Shown here piece by piece: positions 54,644-63,645 of a DNA stretch of 64,000 bases. The position numbers were made by a program, and so were the translations under genes. Origin of the DNA: JBJXGE01 sp046154185 (GTDB lineage: Bacteria; Planctomycetota; UBA8108; UBA1146; JAJFFE01); NCBI GenBank assembly GCA_046154185.1, contig JBJXGE010000009.1, positions 186,001-250,000 on the forward strand, written 5' to 3'. Position 1 is the first letter of the stretch, and every line of letters starts with the position of its first letter. The notes beneath the pieces are model-generated. The model made no database searches. It had not been told where the DNA came from and worked only from the letters and a program-made list of their open reading frames with translations.

Positions 54644-55813
54644 GTGAAAAAAAAGAACGCTGACCACCGCTTGCGAGTTGGCCTCACTTTGAGCGCCGGC
54701 GTCTTGTTGCTCTTTGCTTTGGTGTTTTCGCTCAATGGCATGACGAGCTGGTTCGGCGGCTATAGCGTAGTCGAAGCTCGTTTCCCCCAAATCGACGGCC
54801 TGCGCGCCGGTGATCCCGTGCAGTTTCACGGACTCTACTGCGGCGTCGTGCGAACGGCGCATTTCGCTGACAAACAGCCGGCCGACACGCGCTCCATCGC
54901 TTTCGCCGAAGAACACGCGCCGAGCCCGTCGAGCCCGGCGAGCAGTTGCGAGGTCGTCGTCGAACTCGAAGTATCGCCCGCGGTCCGCAGGTTGCTGCGT
55001 AGCGGCAGCGTCGCGACGATTGAAAAAACGCTGACAGGCGTGACGCTCGTCAATTTGTTACAAGGGACTGGCGCAGCCTTGACGGCGAATGAGCAGCTTA
55101 CGGGTCAAAACAGCGTGAGTATGAATTCCGTGACGGAGCAGATGCTGCACGCGGCCGCGGCGCTGACGAGACTACTCGGTGAACTCGAGCCTGTTGCGCG
55201 CGATTTCCGCGAGCAACAACTCCATACGGACGTGCTGTTGCAGATCGTCAACGCGGCGGAAGCGGCGCAGCGCGTCGCCGCGACCATCGACAACACGATC
55301 TCCGAGAATCGCCCGCACTTCAGAGCGAGCGTGGCAGGCGCGGAAGAGTTGGTCGGTCGACTCGACGGCGTCAGCGCGGCCGCGAACGAGTTTCTCACCG
55401 AAGCACGCGACACGACGGAGGAACTGGGGCAACTCTCGCAGCGACTGAATTATTGGTTTGCCGAGAATCGCGGATACATCGATCATTCGCTCGAGAACGT
55501 TGCGGACGCGACCGGCAGTATGAAAGGCCTCGCCGCCGAGTTGCGCCGCCGGCCGTGGCGATTGCTCCATTCACCGTCAGAGTCGGAGGCGTTGGCTCTC
55601 GACACCTACGAGAGTTCCGCGGCCTATGTCGCCGCGGCGACCGAAACTCGGCGGGCGATCGATCGCGTGCGAGAACTACTCGAATGCGGACCGGACGACC
55701 CGACTATTCGCGAGTTTCTCGCGCAAACGCTGACGACGCTCGAGGCGGACCTCAGTCGCGCGAGCGCGTTCCAAGCGGCATTCTGGGAGCGACTCGCGCA
55801 CACGACGCCTTGA
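54644..55813 (+). CDS. MCE-domain protein MlaD
   Basis: A 389-residue protein with one N-terminal membrane anchor (about 10-33) and an MCE domain (about 38-150; AGDPVQFHGLYCGVV, TGVTLVNLLQG). A long helical C-terminal region of about 230 residues follows, longer than in E. coli MlaD (183 residues in total) and similar to MCE proteins with an alpha-helical needle. It binds and passes phospholipid in the periplasm. The start is GTG at 54644. The genes for MlaA, MlaB and MlaC are not next to it. Confidence 0.9.
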   Translation: MKKKNADHRLRVGLTLSAGVLLLFALVFSLNGMTSWFGGYSVVEARFPQIDGLRAGDPVQFHGLYCGVVRTAHFADKQPADTRSIAFAEEHAPSPSSPASSCEVVVELEVSPAVRRLLRSGSVATIEKTLTGVTLVNLLQGTGAALTANEQLTGQNSVSMNSVTEQMLHAAAALTRLLGELEPVARDFREQQLHTDVLLQIVNAAEAAQRVAATIDNTISENRPHFRASVAGAEELVGRLDGVSAAANEFLTEARDTTEELGQLSQRLNYWFAENRGYIDHSLENVADATGSMKGLAAELRRRPWRLLHSPSESEALALDTYESSAAYVAAATETRRAIDRVRELLECGPDDPTIREFLAQTLTTLEADLSRASAFQAAFWERLAHTTP

Positions 55814-55830
55814 GGTGAGATCCTGGATGC

Positions 55831-56811
55831 TTATCCGCCGACCGGCTTGTCCGGCGCCGGTTTCGGCACGTCGGGCGCCCGCGGACTCACCGGCGCTTTC
55901 TCTTTGTCAGTTCCGCGCACAACGTCAAGGACGGCGGCGGCGTAGCGGTCCGGCAGATCCGCGGGAAATCCCTCCACAATTCGTCGCGCCAGCCCATCGC
56001 GATCGAGCACGACCAAGGTCGGATACTCTCGAAACGGGAGCAATTGCTGACGCATCTGGTCCGTGCAAAATGCGTGCGGCAGCGAGAGTCCCGTTGTCAT
56101 CTGCGCTTCTGTGAGCGCGATCGACAATTCACTCTTCGACTTCCCAGTCACCTGCACAAGCAGCACGGAAGCGACCTGCGCGCCGTGCGGTTCGGCAGCG
56201 CTCTCCAAGTAGAATCCCGCCGCGATGGACGCGGGAATCGTCGGGTCGACGTAGAGCACCGCGGCAACTTTGCCTCTTGTGCCGTTCGGGAACACGGGTT
56301 TGCCATCGGCGGTCTGCGGATCGAGCGGAAACTTGCGCCCCCGAAGCACACCACGTGCACGATCGCGCAACTCCTCGATTAATTGCTCGAGTCCCGCTCG
56401 AAACGAGGCATTCTTGCTTGCGTTCGCAAGCTCCGGATCGGCGGCGAATGCCGTCTCCGCGTTCGGGAGTCCGACTTCGACGGCTGTGCGCAGACTTTTC
56501 AGTGCCTCGTCCGGCTGCTCGAGACCGACACTGCACAGTGCGGTGTAGTAGTGCGCAGTGAAGTTCTGCGGATCGAGACGAATCAACTCGCTAAATTTCG
56601 CGCGCGCTGCCTCGTGTTTCTTTTGTTGGTAGAGGCCGATCCCCTGTTGCAAGAGAAAAATCGGGCTCGCCGGCCCACTGGGCGTCGGCAATTGGCGTGC
56701 GAAAGACAACCCCCATTGTCCGACGACTGCAAACACGAGCGCGGTCAACAAGAATTTTCGCGCACGGCGTGAAGCTGTCATGCCGCGCTGAGGTTTTCGT
56801 TTTGCGTGCAT
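55831..56811 (-). CDS. Anchored TPR protein with thioredoxin-like domain lacking CXXC
   Basis: A 326-residue protein with a signal or anchor segment (about 15-38), TPR-like repeats (about 50-130; LLQQGIGLYQQKKHEAARAKFSELIRLDP) and a C-terminal domain (about 165-300) with thioredoxin/TlpA-like strands, ending in YPTLVVLDRDGLARRIVEG. The position normally holding CXXC reads YVDPTIPAS, so redox activity is unlikely. The C-terminal tail is Pro/Lys-rich. ATG at 56811 is preferred (AGGCGAG upstream); a GTG lies at 56844. Its function is unknown. Confidence 0.7.
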   Translation of the reverse strand: MHAKRKPQRGMTASRRARKFLLTALVFAVVGQWGLSFARQLPTPSGPASPIFLLQQGIGLYQQKKHEAARAKFSELIRLDPQNFTAHYYTALCSVGLEQPDEALKSLRTAVEVGLPNAETAFAADPELANASKNASFRAGLEQLIEELRDRARGVLRGRKFPLDPQTADGKPVFPNGTRGKVAAVLYVDPTIPASIAAGFYLESAAEPHGAQVASVLLVQVTGKSKSELSIALTEAQMTTGLSLPHAFCTDQMRQQLLPFREYPTLVVLDRDGLARRIVEGFPADLPDRYAAAVLDVVRGTDKEKAPVSPRAPDVPKPAPDKPVGG

Positions 56812-56875
56812 CACGCAGCTCGCCTTTCGTTTCGCCGGTTGCACAAGTTCGCGCCGGGCAGCGTTGCCATCCGCA

Positions 56876-59800
56876 TCAGGCGCCGCTCTTTTCGATCACT
56901 TGGCGCGCCTTGCGTTTTGGATTCCTTGCGGGCGCGGTTGAGCCACGCGCCAGCGGCAAGGGTGTGAGTTTGTCCCGCAGGAACCGACCGGTAGGACTTT
57001 CGATGTTTAGCGCCACTTGTTCCGGAGTGCCGGTCGCCACAATGCGCCCGCCCCCCTCGCCTCCTTCTGGACCGAGGTCGATGAGATAGTCCGCACACTT
57101 CACAAGTTCAAGATTGTGCTCGATCACGACAACTGTGTCGCCCCGATCCACGAGCCGCTGCAAGACCATCACAAGTTTTTCGACGTCGCCAAAATGTAGA
57201 CCTGTCGTCGGTTCGTCGAGCAAATACAGCGTTTTTCCCGCCACCGAACGTCCGAGTTCGGCGCCGAGTTTCAACCGCTGCGCCTCGCCGCCCGAGAGTG
57301 TATTGCCGGCTTGCCCCAATGCGACATAGCCGAGGCCGACCTCGACAAGCAGGTTCAGCATCCCTGCCACCCCGCGATGGTTCGCGAAAAGATCGGCGGC
57401 GGACGCAATCTCGAGGTCCAACACGTCCGCGATGCTGTGTCCTCCGTAGCGCACCTCGAGTGTATCGCGCGTATAACGGCGTCCCTTGCAGACATCGCAG
57501 CGCATCCAGACGTCCGATAGGAAGTGCATCTCAACGAGGTGTGCGCCCTTGCCCTCGCAATTCTCGCACCGCCCCCCCGCCACGTTGAACGAGAAGCGAC
57601 CGGGCTCGTATCCGCGGCTGCGCGCGAGGGGCACGCGCGCGAAGAGTTTGCGGATGCCGTCGAACACACCCGTGTAGGTGGCTGGATTCGAGGCGGGCGT
57701 GCGACCGATCGGCGCTTGGTCGATCAAACGGTAGTCGACGAATTGGTCGAGCCCGGTCAGCGCGCGATGGCGCGCGACCTGTGCGCGGTTATCGCCGAAC
57801 GCGCGCGCGGCAGCGCGCGCCAATAGATCGATGACGAGCGATGATTTTCCCGAACCGGAGACACCAGTGACGACCGTCAGCGTGCCAGTCGGAATCGCGA
57901 CGTCGATGTCGCGCAAATTGTTCGCCGCTGCACCGAGGATGCGAATCGCGCCACCGTCGCCCGCCCGGCGAGCCGCGGGAACTCTTAGGCCGCGTCGACC
58001 GGTCAAAAATGCGCCGGTCGGCGACGCGGGATTGCGGCAAATCGCGGCGATGGAGCCGGTCGCCATCACTTGCCCTCCTTCGCGGCCCGCACCGGGTCCC
58101 AAATCGATGATGTGATCTGCCATCTGCATGGCTTGTTCGTCGTGCTCGACGACGACAACCGAATTGCCGAGGTCTCGCAGTTTCAACAAGGATTGCAGCA
58201 AGCGCTCATTGTCACGTTGATGTAAGCCGATCGTCGGCTCGTCGAGCACATAGAGGACGCCGACCAGCTTGTTGCCAATTTGAGTCGCGAGCCGAATTCG
58301 CTGCGCTTCGCCGCCCGACAAGGTTTCCATCACGCGATCGAGTGTCAAGTAGTCGAGACCCACTTCGAGCAAGAATTCGAGTCGATTCGCCAACTCGCGT
58401 CGAACGTCTTCGGCGATCTGGGCGGCGCGCGGGGGAAGCTCGAGCTCGGCGAAATAAGTCGCCGCCGCGCGCACGGAGAGGCGACAAACTTCATGAATTC
58501 CATAGCTGCCGACCCGCACGCGCAGCAAGTCCGGTCGTAAGCGCCCGCCTTCGCAAAACGGACAGTTCCCGAGTGTCAGCAGATCCTCGAGCGCCGCCCG
58601 CCAGCTCGAGTCGTATGCGTGCGCATGCCAGCGCCGCAGCAGTTCCCGCAATCCCTCCCACTTCACGCCGTGCTTCGCGTTCCGTGCGCGTCCGCGATAC
58701 CGCACGCTAAATGTCTCTTCGCCGCTGCCATTAAACAGTAGCTCGCGCGCGCCGCGCTCGAGCTCGCCATACGGAGTTTCTAGATCATAGTTATGGGCGG
58801 CGAACGCTGCTTTCACGAGCTGATAGACACGATCACGTTTGCGCCCCATCCACTTGCCGATGCGGTGGGTCATCGCGCCAGCAAAAATCGCGCGGTCGCG
58901 ACGCGCGAACAACAACGACTCATTCGGCTCGCGGCTGGTACCGATGCCGTGGCAATGCGGACACGCGCCCGCGTGATGATTGAAGGAAAAATGCCGCGGA
59001 CTCAAAGCCTCGCGCTGTTGAAAGTGACCTCGCGGGCATGACGGCAACGCGGTGGCCGACAATAGAAGCTCACCAGTCGGCGTTGTGACTTCGAGACGAT
59101 CACGACCGCGCCGATATGCTTCCTCGACGCTCTCGGCGAGTCGGCTCCGCGCGACTTTGCCGGGCGTCACGCGATCTATCAGCAGTTGCACGGTCGCATT
59201 CGCCGTCAACGTCTCCGGTACGCCGCGTTCGAACTCTTCCAGTCGATGCACGACGCCGTTTACGACGACGCGAGCGAATCCGGCGCGCGATAACTCGGCG
59301 GCGGCGACACCGAGTTGACTCGGATTCTCGAGTACGTTCTGTACCGCGCCAGGAGTGTATAAAGACGCCAGTAAATGCACTGTTTGACCGCCGAAATTCT
59401 CTTCCAAGTGGCGCGCCGCCGACGATGGCGACATCGCGCACAGTTCGACGCCGCACTGGGGACAATGTGGAATGCCGATGCGCGCGAACAGCACGCGCAG
59501 GTAATCGTAGATCTCGGTGGCGGTCGCGACCGTCGAGCGCGGCGATGCGCTTTGGTGAGACTGATCGATGGCAATCGCGGGCGCGATGCCTTCGACGCGC
59601 TCCACTTTGGCCCGCTGCAGTTGCCCAACAAAACGACGCGCATAGGTCGAAAGACTCTCGACGTAGCGTCGTTGACCCTCGGCAAACAGAATGTCGAACG
59701 CTAGCGTGCTCTTGCCCGAGCCCGACGGTCCGGTGATCACGGTCAACTTGTTACGCGGCAACTCGACCGTCACGTGTTTGAGATTGTGCTCGGCGGCGCC

Positions 59801-62770
59801 CGTGATGACGAAGTTCTGCGAGGTAGCCACACCGTCCCGGTGCGCGTGTCCGGTGGGCGTTGTCGAGCGACTCGCGCGCCGAACGCGCGGTCGGCGCGCC
59901 GCGGCGGTCGGCGTCGCAGTGCGAGTGCCGTGACCTAAAGCCGCCGCGAGCGCGGCGCCGGTCGCGCCGGGCCGTCGGGCCACCGATTCCGGAGTACCGA
60001 CGGCGATCAACTCACCACCACCGACGCCGCCTTCGGGACCTAAATCGATGATGTGATCGGCGACTTTCATCACGTCGACGTTGTGTTCGATGACGACGAC
60101 GGTATTGCCTTTTTCGACTAACGCCGCCAGCGTGTTGAGGAGTCGCTCGACGTCCGCAAAGTGCAGCCCCGTCGTTGGCTCGTCGAGCACGTACAGTGTC
60201 TGTCCGGTTCCCGGTCGCCGCAGCTCGTGCGCGAGTTTGATGCGCTGCGCCTCGCCGCCCGACAAGGTCGTTGACGGCTGGCCGATCTTCACATAACCGA
60301 GGCCGATCTCATTCAAGACATTTAGCGTGCGCGCGATCGACGGCAGATCCACAAAAAATTCGGCCGCCGCCGAGATCGGCAAGTCGAGCACTTCCGCGAT
60401 CGTGCGCCCGCGGTACACGACTTCAAGTGATTCACTGTTGTAACGCCGTCCTTCACATTCCTCGCACACGACATCGACGTCGGCGAGAAACTGCATACTC
60501 ACCGTGATAACTCCCGCGCCGAGACAATGCTCGCAGCGTCCCCCTTTGACATTGAAAGAGAATCGACCCTTCTTGTAGCCGCGCGCCCGCGCCAGTGGCA
60601 ACGTCGCGTAGAGATCGCGAATAGCGTCGAACACTTTTGTGTAGGTGCCGGGGTTGGAACGTGGCGTGCGCCCGATCGGGCTCTGATCAATTGCGATGAC
60701 TTTGTCGATCCGATCGAGACCTTCGATCGCACGATGCGGTCCTGCTGCTGGCGTGGCGAGTCCGAGCGCTTGGCTTGCGGCGCGCAACAGCACGCCTTCG
60801 ACCAAACTGGATTTGCCTGAGCCGGAGACGCCGGTCACGACCGTGAGAACGCCCAGTGGAAACTCGACGTCGAGTTGCTTGAGATTGTTGAGCGCGGCGC
60901 CGCGCACTCGAATCGCTCCGGTCGGGGTGCGGCGACGACTCGGTACGGCGATCGCGCGTCGGCCGGCAAGAAACTGTGCCGTCACGGAGTTTGGAGCGGC
61001 GAGCACGGCCGCGAGATCACCGGCCGCGACGACTTCTCCGCCGGCGGCGCCCGCACCTGGGCCCATGTCGACGATGAAGTCCGCGGCTTCGATGGTTTCG
61101 CGATCGTGTTCGACGACGATGACCGAGTTGCCGAGGTCGCGCAATTTCCGGAGTGTCTCGAGCATGGCGGCGTTGTCGCGCGGGTGCAGGCCGATCGAAG
61201 GTTCATCGAGCACGTAGAGGACTCCGCGCAAGCCCGAGCCGAGTTGCGAGGCCAGTCGTATTCGTTGCGCTTCGCCACCCGACAACGAATCGGCCGCGCG
61301 GTCGAGCGTGAGATAGCCGAGCCCGACACGCGCCATGAACTCGAGACGATGTTGAATCTCGGCGGCGATCGGTGCACCGATCGGTGCTTCGTGCGGCGCG
61401 AAGTTCAACACCGCGAACTCGCGTTGCGCGGCGCTCACGGTGAGCGCCGCGGTTTTCGCGATGCTTCGACCGCGAAATTGAACCGCCAATGCTGACGCAG
61501 AAAGTCGGCCGCCCTCACACTCGTCGCAAACGCTCGGCTCAAGCCAGCGCGCCAAGCGTGAATCCCCGGTCTGCGCGAAAGCCGCTGCCAGTTTCCCGAG
61601 CAATCCGTTCGGCGTGGCCTCGTCCGTCGTGCGCCTTGCGGACTGACGCTTGCGCTTCGTGACGACCACACCGCTCAAGAGTTCCGTTTGGTTCGCGATG
61701 GAGATTTGACGCCACGGTAGATTCAAATCGACCCCGGTGCGCTCGGCCCAGCGCGCCAGCTCGTCTTCAAGATCCACCCCCCACTCCGAATCCCATTCCG
61801 TATCCGCGCCGCCGATCGCCCCCGCGTTCACGGGGAGCGCTGGATTTGGGATGAGCTTTTCAAGCGCGACGGTGTGCTGGCGCCCGAGGCCTTTACAAGC
61901 AAGACAAGCGCCTTGGGCGGAGTTAAACGAAAAGAGCCGCGGTTCGAGTTCGGCAAGGCTCAGGTTGCAACGTGGACAGGCGAAGCGCGAAGACCAAAGC
62001 TGCCATTCGTCTGCAACCACGATGCCGACCAAGCCCGCGCTGAGATCGAGACACTTCTCAACTGCTTCTGTGAACCGAGAACGGCGCTCCTGGTCGAGTC
62101 GCAATCGGTCGAAGACGACTTCGATCGTGTGACGGTGGTAGCGTTTTAGCTCGATCGGACTATCGAGCCGCAGGACGACGCCATCGATGCGGACGCGGGT
62201 ATAGCCTTGCTGGCGCAACTCTTCGAGTTCGAGGCGATACTCGCCCTTACGTTCCAGAATAATCGGCGCCGTGACGAGCACTTCGGAGTTCGGCCATTTT
62301 TGATACGCGGCATCGACGATTTGGTCGCAGCTCCGACTGTGGATTTCGTCGCCACACTTCGGGCAATGCGGCGTGCCGAGGCGAGCGTACAAGAGTCGCA
62401 AGTAGTCGTAGATTTCCGTGATCGTGCCGACCGTCGATCGCGGATTTCTAGAAATGGCTTTCTGATCGATGCTGATCGTCGGGCTCAGCCCTTCGATATG
62501 CTCGACCCGCGGTTTGTCGAGTCGACCGAGATACTGGCGCGCGTAGGCGCTCAGGCTCTCGACGAATCGCCGTTGTCCCTCGCGATAGATGATGTCGTAG
62601 GCGAGCGATGACTTGCCCGAGCCGGACAAGCCAGTGATCACGACTAATTGGTTGCGCGGCAACTCGAGACTGACGTTCTTGAGATTGTGCTCGGACGCGC
62701 CGCGAATAACGATTCGGTCCGGAACAACACTATTCGGGACAACGCTATCCGGAACCGCGACGTCCGTCAC
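56876..62770 (-). CDS. Tandem-fused excinuclease subunit UvrA
   Basis: A 1,964-residue fusion of two full UvrA copies. Residues about 1-945 and 984-1964 each carry two ABC ATPase halves, giving four Walker A motifs (GLSGSGKSS, GVSGSGKSS, GPSGSGKST, GVSGSGKSS), and a basic Ala/Thr/Arg-rich linker joins them. UvrA finds DNA damage for UvrB in nucleotide excision repair and normally works as a dimer, so one polypeptide may form the dimer. Chlamydial UvrA has the same fused form. In the first copy the zinc cysteines are intact (CPRC, CLAC). In the second copy the matching site reads C1245-P-R-G1248-H1249 with CPHC at 1270-1273, so one cysteine is missing. The GTG start at 62770 overlaps the upstream stop. 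Confidence 0.95.
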   Translation of the reverse strand: MTDVAVPDSVVPNSVVPDRIVIRGASEHNLKNVSLELPRNQLVVITGLSGSGKSSLAYDIIYREGQRRFVESLSAYARQYLGRLDKPRVEHIEGLSPTISIDQKAISRNPRSTVGTITEIYDYLRLLYARLGTPHCPKCGDEIHSRSCDQIVDAAYQKWPNSEVLVTAPIILERKGEYRLELEELRQQGYTRVRIDGVVLRLDSPIELKRYHRHTIEVVFDRLRLDQERRSRFTEAVEKCLDLSAGLVGIVVADEWQLWSSRFACPRCNLSLAELEPRLFSFNSAQGACLACKGLGRQHTVALEKLIPNPALPVNAGAIGGADTEWDSEWGVDLEDELARWAERTGVDLNLPWRQISIANQTELLSGVVVTKRKRQSARRTTDEATPNGLLGKLAAAFAQTGDSRLARWLEPSVCDECEGGRLSASALAVQFRGRSIAKTAALTVSAAQREFAVLNFAPHEAPIGAPIAAEIQHRLEFMARVGLGYLTLDRAADSLSGGEAQRIRLASQLGSGLRGVLYVLDEPSIGLHPRDNAAMLETLRKLRDLGNSVIVVEHDRETIEAADFIVDMGPGAGAAGGEVVAAGDLAAVLAAPNSVTAQFLAGRRAIAVPSRRRTPTGAIRVRGAALNNLKQLDVEFPLGVLTVVTGVSGSGKSSLVEGVLLRAASQALGLATPAAGPHRAIEGLDRIDKVIAIDQSPIGRTPRSNPGTYTKVFDAIRDLYATLPLARARGYKKGRFSFNVKGGRCEHCLGAGVITVSMQFLADVDVVCEECEGRRYNSESLEVVYRGRTIAEVLDLPISAAAEFFVDLPSIARTLNVLNEIGLGYVKIGQPSTTLSGGEAQRIKLAHELRRPGTGQTLYVLDEPTTGLHFADVERLLNTLAALVEKGNTVVVIEHNVDVMKVADHIIDLGPEGGVGGGELIAVGTPESVARRPGATGAALAAALGHGTRTATPTAAARRPRVRRASRSTTPTGHAHRDGVATSQNFVITGAAEHNLKHVTVELPRNKLTVITGPSGSGKSTLAFDILFAEGQRRYVESLSTYARRFVGQLQRAKVERVEGIAPAIAIDQSHQSASPRSTVATATEIYDYLRVLFARIGIPHCPQCGVELCAMSPSSAARHLEENFGGQTVHLLASLYTPGAVQNVLENPSQLGVAAAELSRAGFARVVVNGVVHRLEEFERGVPETLTANATVQLLIDRVTPGKVARSRLAESVEEAYRRGRDRLEVTTPTGELLLSATALPSCPRGHFQQREALSPRHFSFNHHAGACPHCHGIGTSREPNESLLFARRDRAIFAGAMTHRIGKWMGRKRDRVYQLVKAAFAAHNYDLETPYGELERGARELLFNGSGEETFSVRYRGRARNAKHGVKWEGLRELLRRWHAHAYDSSWRAALEDLLTLGNCPFCEGGRLRPDLLRVRVGSYGIHEVCRLSVRAAATYFAELELPPRAAQIAEDVRRELANRLEFLLEVGLDYLTLDRVMETLSGGEAQRIRLATQIGNKLVGVLYVLDEPTIGLHQRDNERLLQSLLKLRDLGNSVVVVEHDEQAMQMADHIIDLGPGAGREGGQVMATGSIAAICRNPASPTGAFLTGRRGLRVPAARRAGDGGAIRILGAAANNLRDIDVAIPTGTLTVVTGVSGSGKSSLVIDLLARAAARAFGDNRAQVARHRALTGLDQFVDYRLIDQAPIGRTPASNPATYTGVFDGIRKLFARVPLARSRGYEPGRFSFNVAGGRCENCEGKGAHLVEMHFLSDVWMRCDVCKGRRYTRDTLEVRYGGHSIADVLDLEIASAADLFANHRGVAGMLNLLVEVGLGYVALGQAGNTLSGGEAQRLKLGAELGRSVAGKTLYLLDEPTTGLHFGDVEKLVMVLQRLVDRGDTVVVIEHNLELVKCADYLIDLGPEGGEGGGRIVATGTPEQVALNIESPTGRFLRDKLTPLPLARGSTAPARNPKRKARQVIEKSGA

Positions 62771-63612
62771 CGTGGTGCTCCCGGATGACCTGGACCGCGG
62801 CGTAAGATTTCGAGCAATTCCGAGTGCACGAACGGGGCGCCGACGACAATGCTTCCGCCGAACAGAAAGTCCGTGCCGCCTGCTACATCGGTGACACGTC
62901 CGCCGGCCTCGGCGACGAGCAGTGCGCCGGCGGCTACGTCATGCGGCTTCAAGTGATACTCCCAAAATCCGCCGTAGATACCGGCCGCCGTGTACGCGAG
63001 ATCGAGCACGGCGCTGCCACATCGTCGCAAGTCTCGGCAGCGTTCGAGCACCACGCGAAAACAATCCAGACCGCCCGATCCGAGTTCGGAGCGCGCGTAC
63101 GAGAAGCCGGTCGCCAAGAGGGCATCCCGCATTTCCACTTCCGCCGCCACGCGGACGCGGCGGCCATTCCAGAAACAACCGCGACCGCGCTCCGCGCCGA
63201 AACACTCGTCGAGCGCCGGCGCTAATACAACCGCCAAGGATCCGATCCCGTTGATATAGCGGGCGACCGAAATGCTGTGAACCGGATGAAAGTGCACGAA
63301 GTTGGTCGTGCCGTCGAGCGGGTCGATGTACCACGTTGCGGCATCGGGATTGGCGCCCGCGTCGCGTTCGTTTTCGTTGGAGAGGCGTCCGGATTCCTCG
63401 GCGACGATCGTGTCCTCGGGGAACATCGCCCGGAGCCCATCGATGAGCACGGTTTCCGACGCGTTGTCGGCGCGCGTGACGAGATCACGCGGCCCCTTGT
63501 GCGCGACACCGAGCTGCGAAACCGGCGCGCGAAAATAACGGAGCAACTCGGCGCCGGCGCGGCGGACGAGCAGCACGACAGACTCGAGGAGCGGCGACAT
63601 GGAGTTATTCAT
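62767..63612 (-). CDS. Inositol-monophosphatase-family phosphatase
   Basis: A 281-residue Mg-dependent phosphatase with the family motifs AEESG, WYIDPLDGTTNFVH (metal Asp residues) and KPHDVAAGALLVAEAGG; the usual WDxAAG Trp is His here. Family members hydrolyse inositol phosphates, 3'-phosphoadenosine phosphates or related sugars; which applies is not clear. It starts 33 bases after ddl, and its TGA stop overlaps the GTG start of uvrA. Confidence 0.88.
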   Translation of the reverse strand: MNNSMSPLLESVVLLVRRAGAELLRYFRAPVSQLGVAHKGPRDLVTRADNASETVLIDGLRAMFPEDTIVAEESGRLSNENERDAGANPDAATWYIDPLDGTTNFVHFHPVHSISVARYINGIGSLAVVLAPALDECFGAERGRGCFWNGRRVRVAAEVEMRDALLATGFSYARSELGSGGLDCFRVVLERCRDLRRCGSAVLDLAYTAAGIYGGFWEYHLKPHDVAAGALLVAEAGGRVTDVAGGTDFLFGGSIVVGAPFVHSELLEILRRGPGHPGAPR

Positions 63613-63645
63613 GGCTGGGATCGCTGCCGTCCGGGCGCGCGGGCG

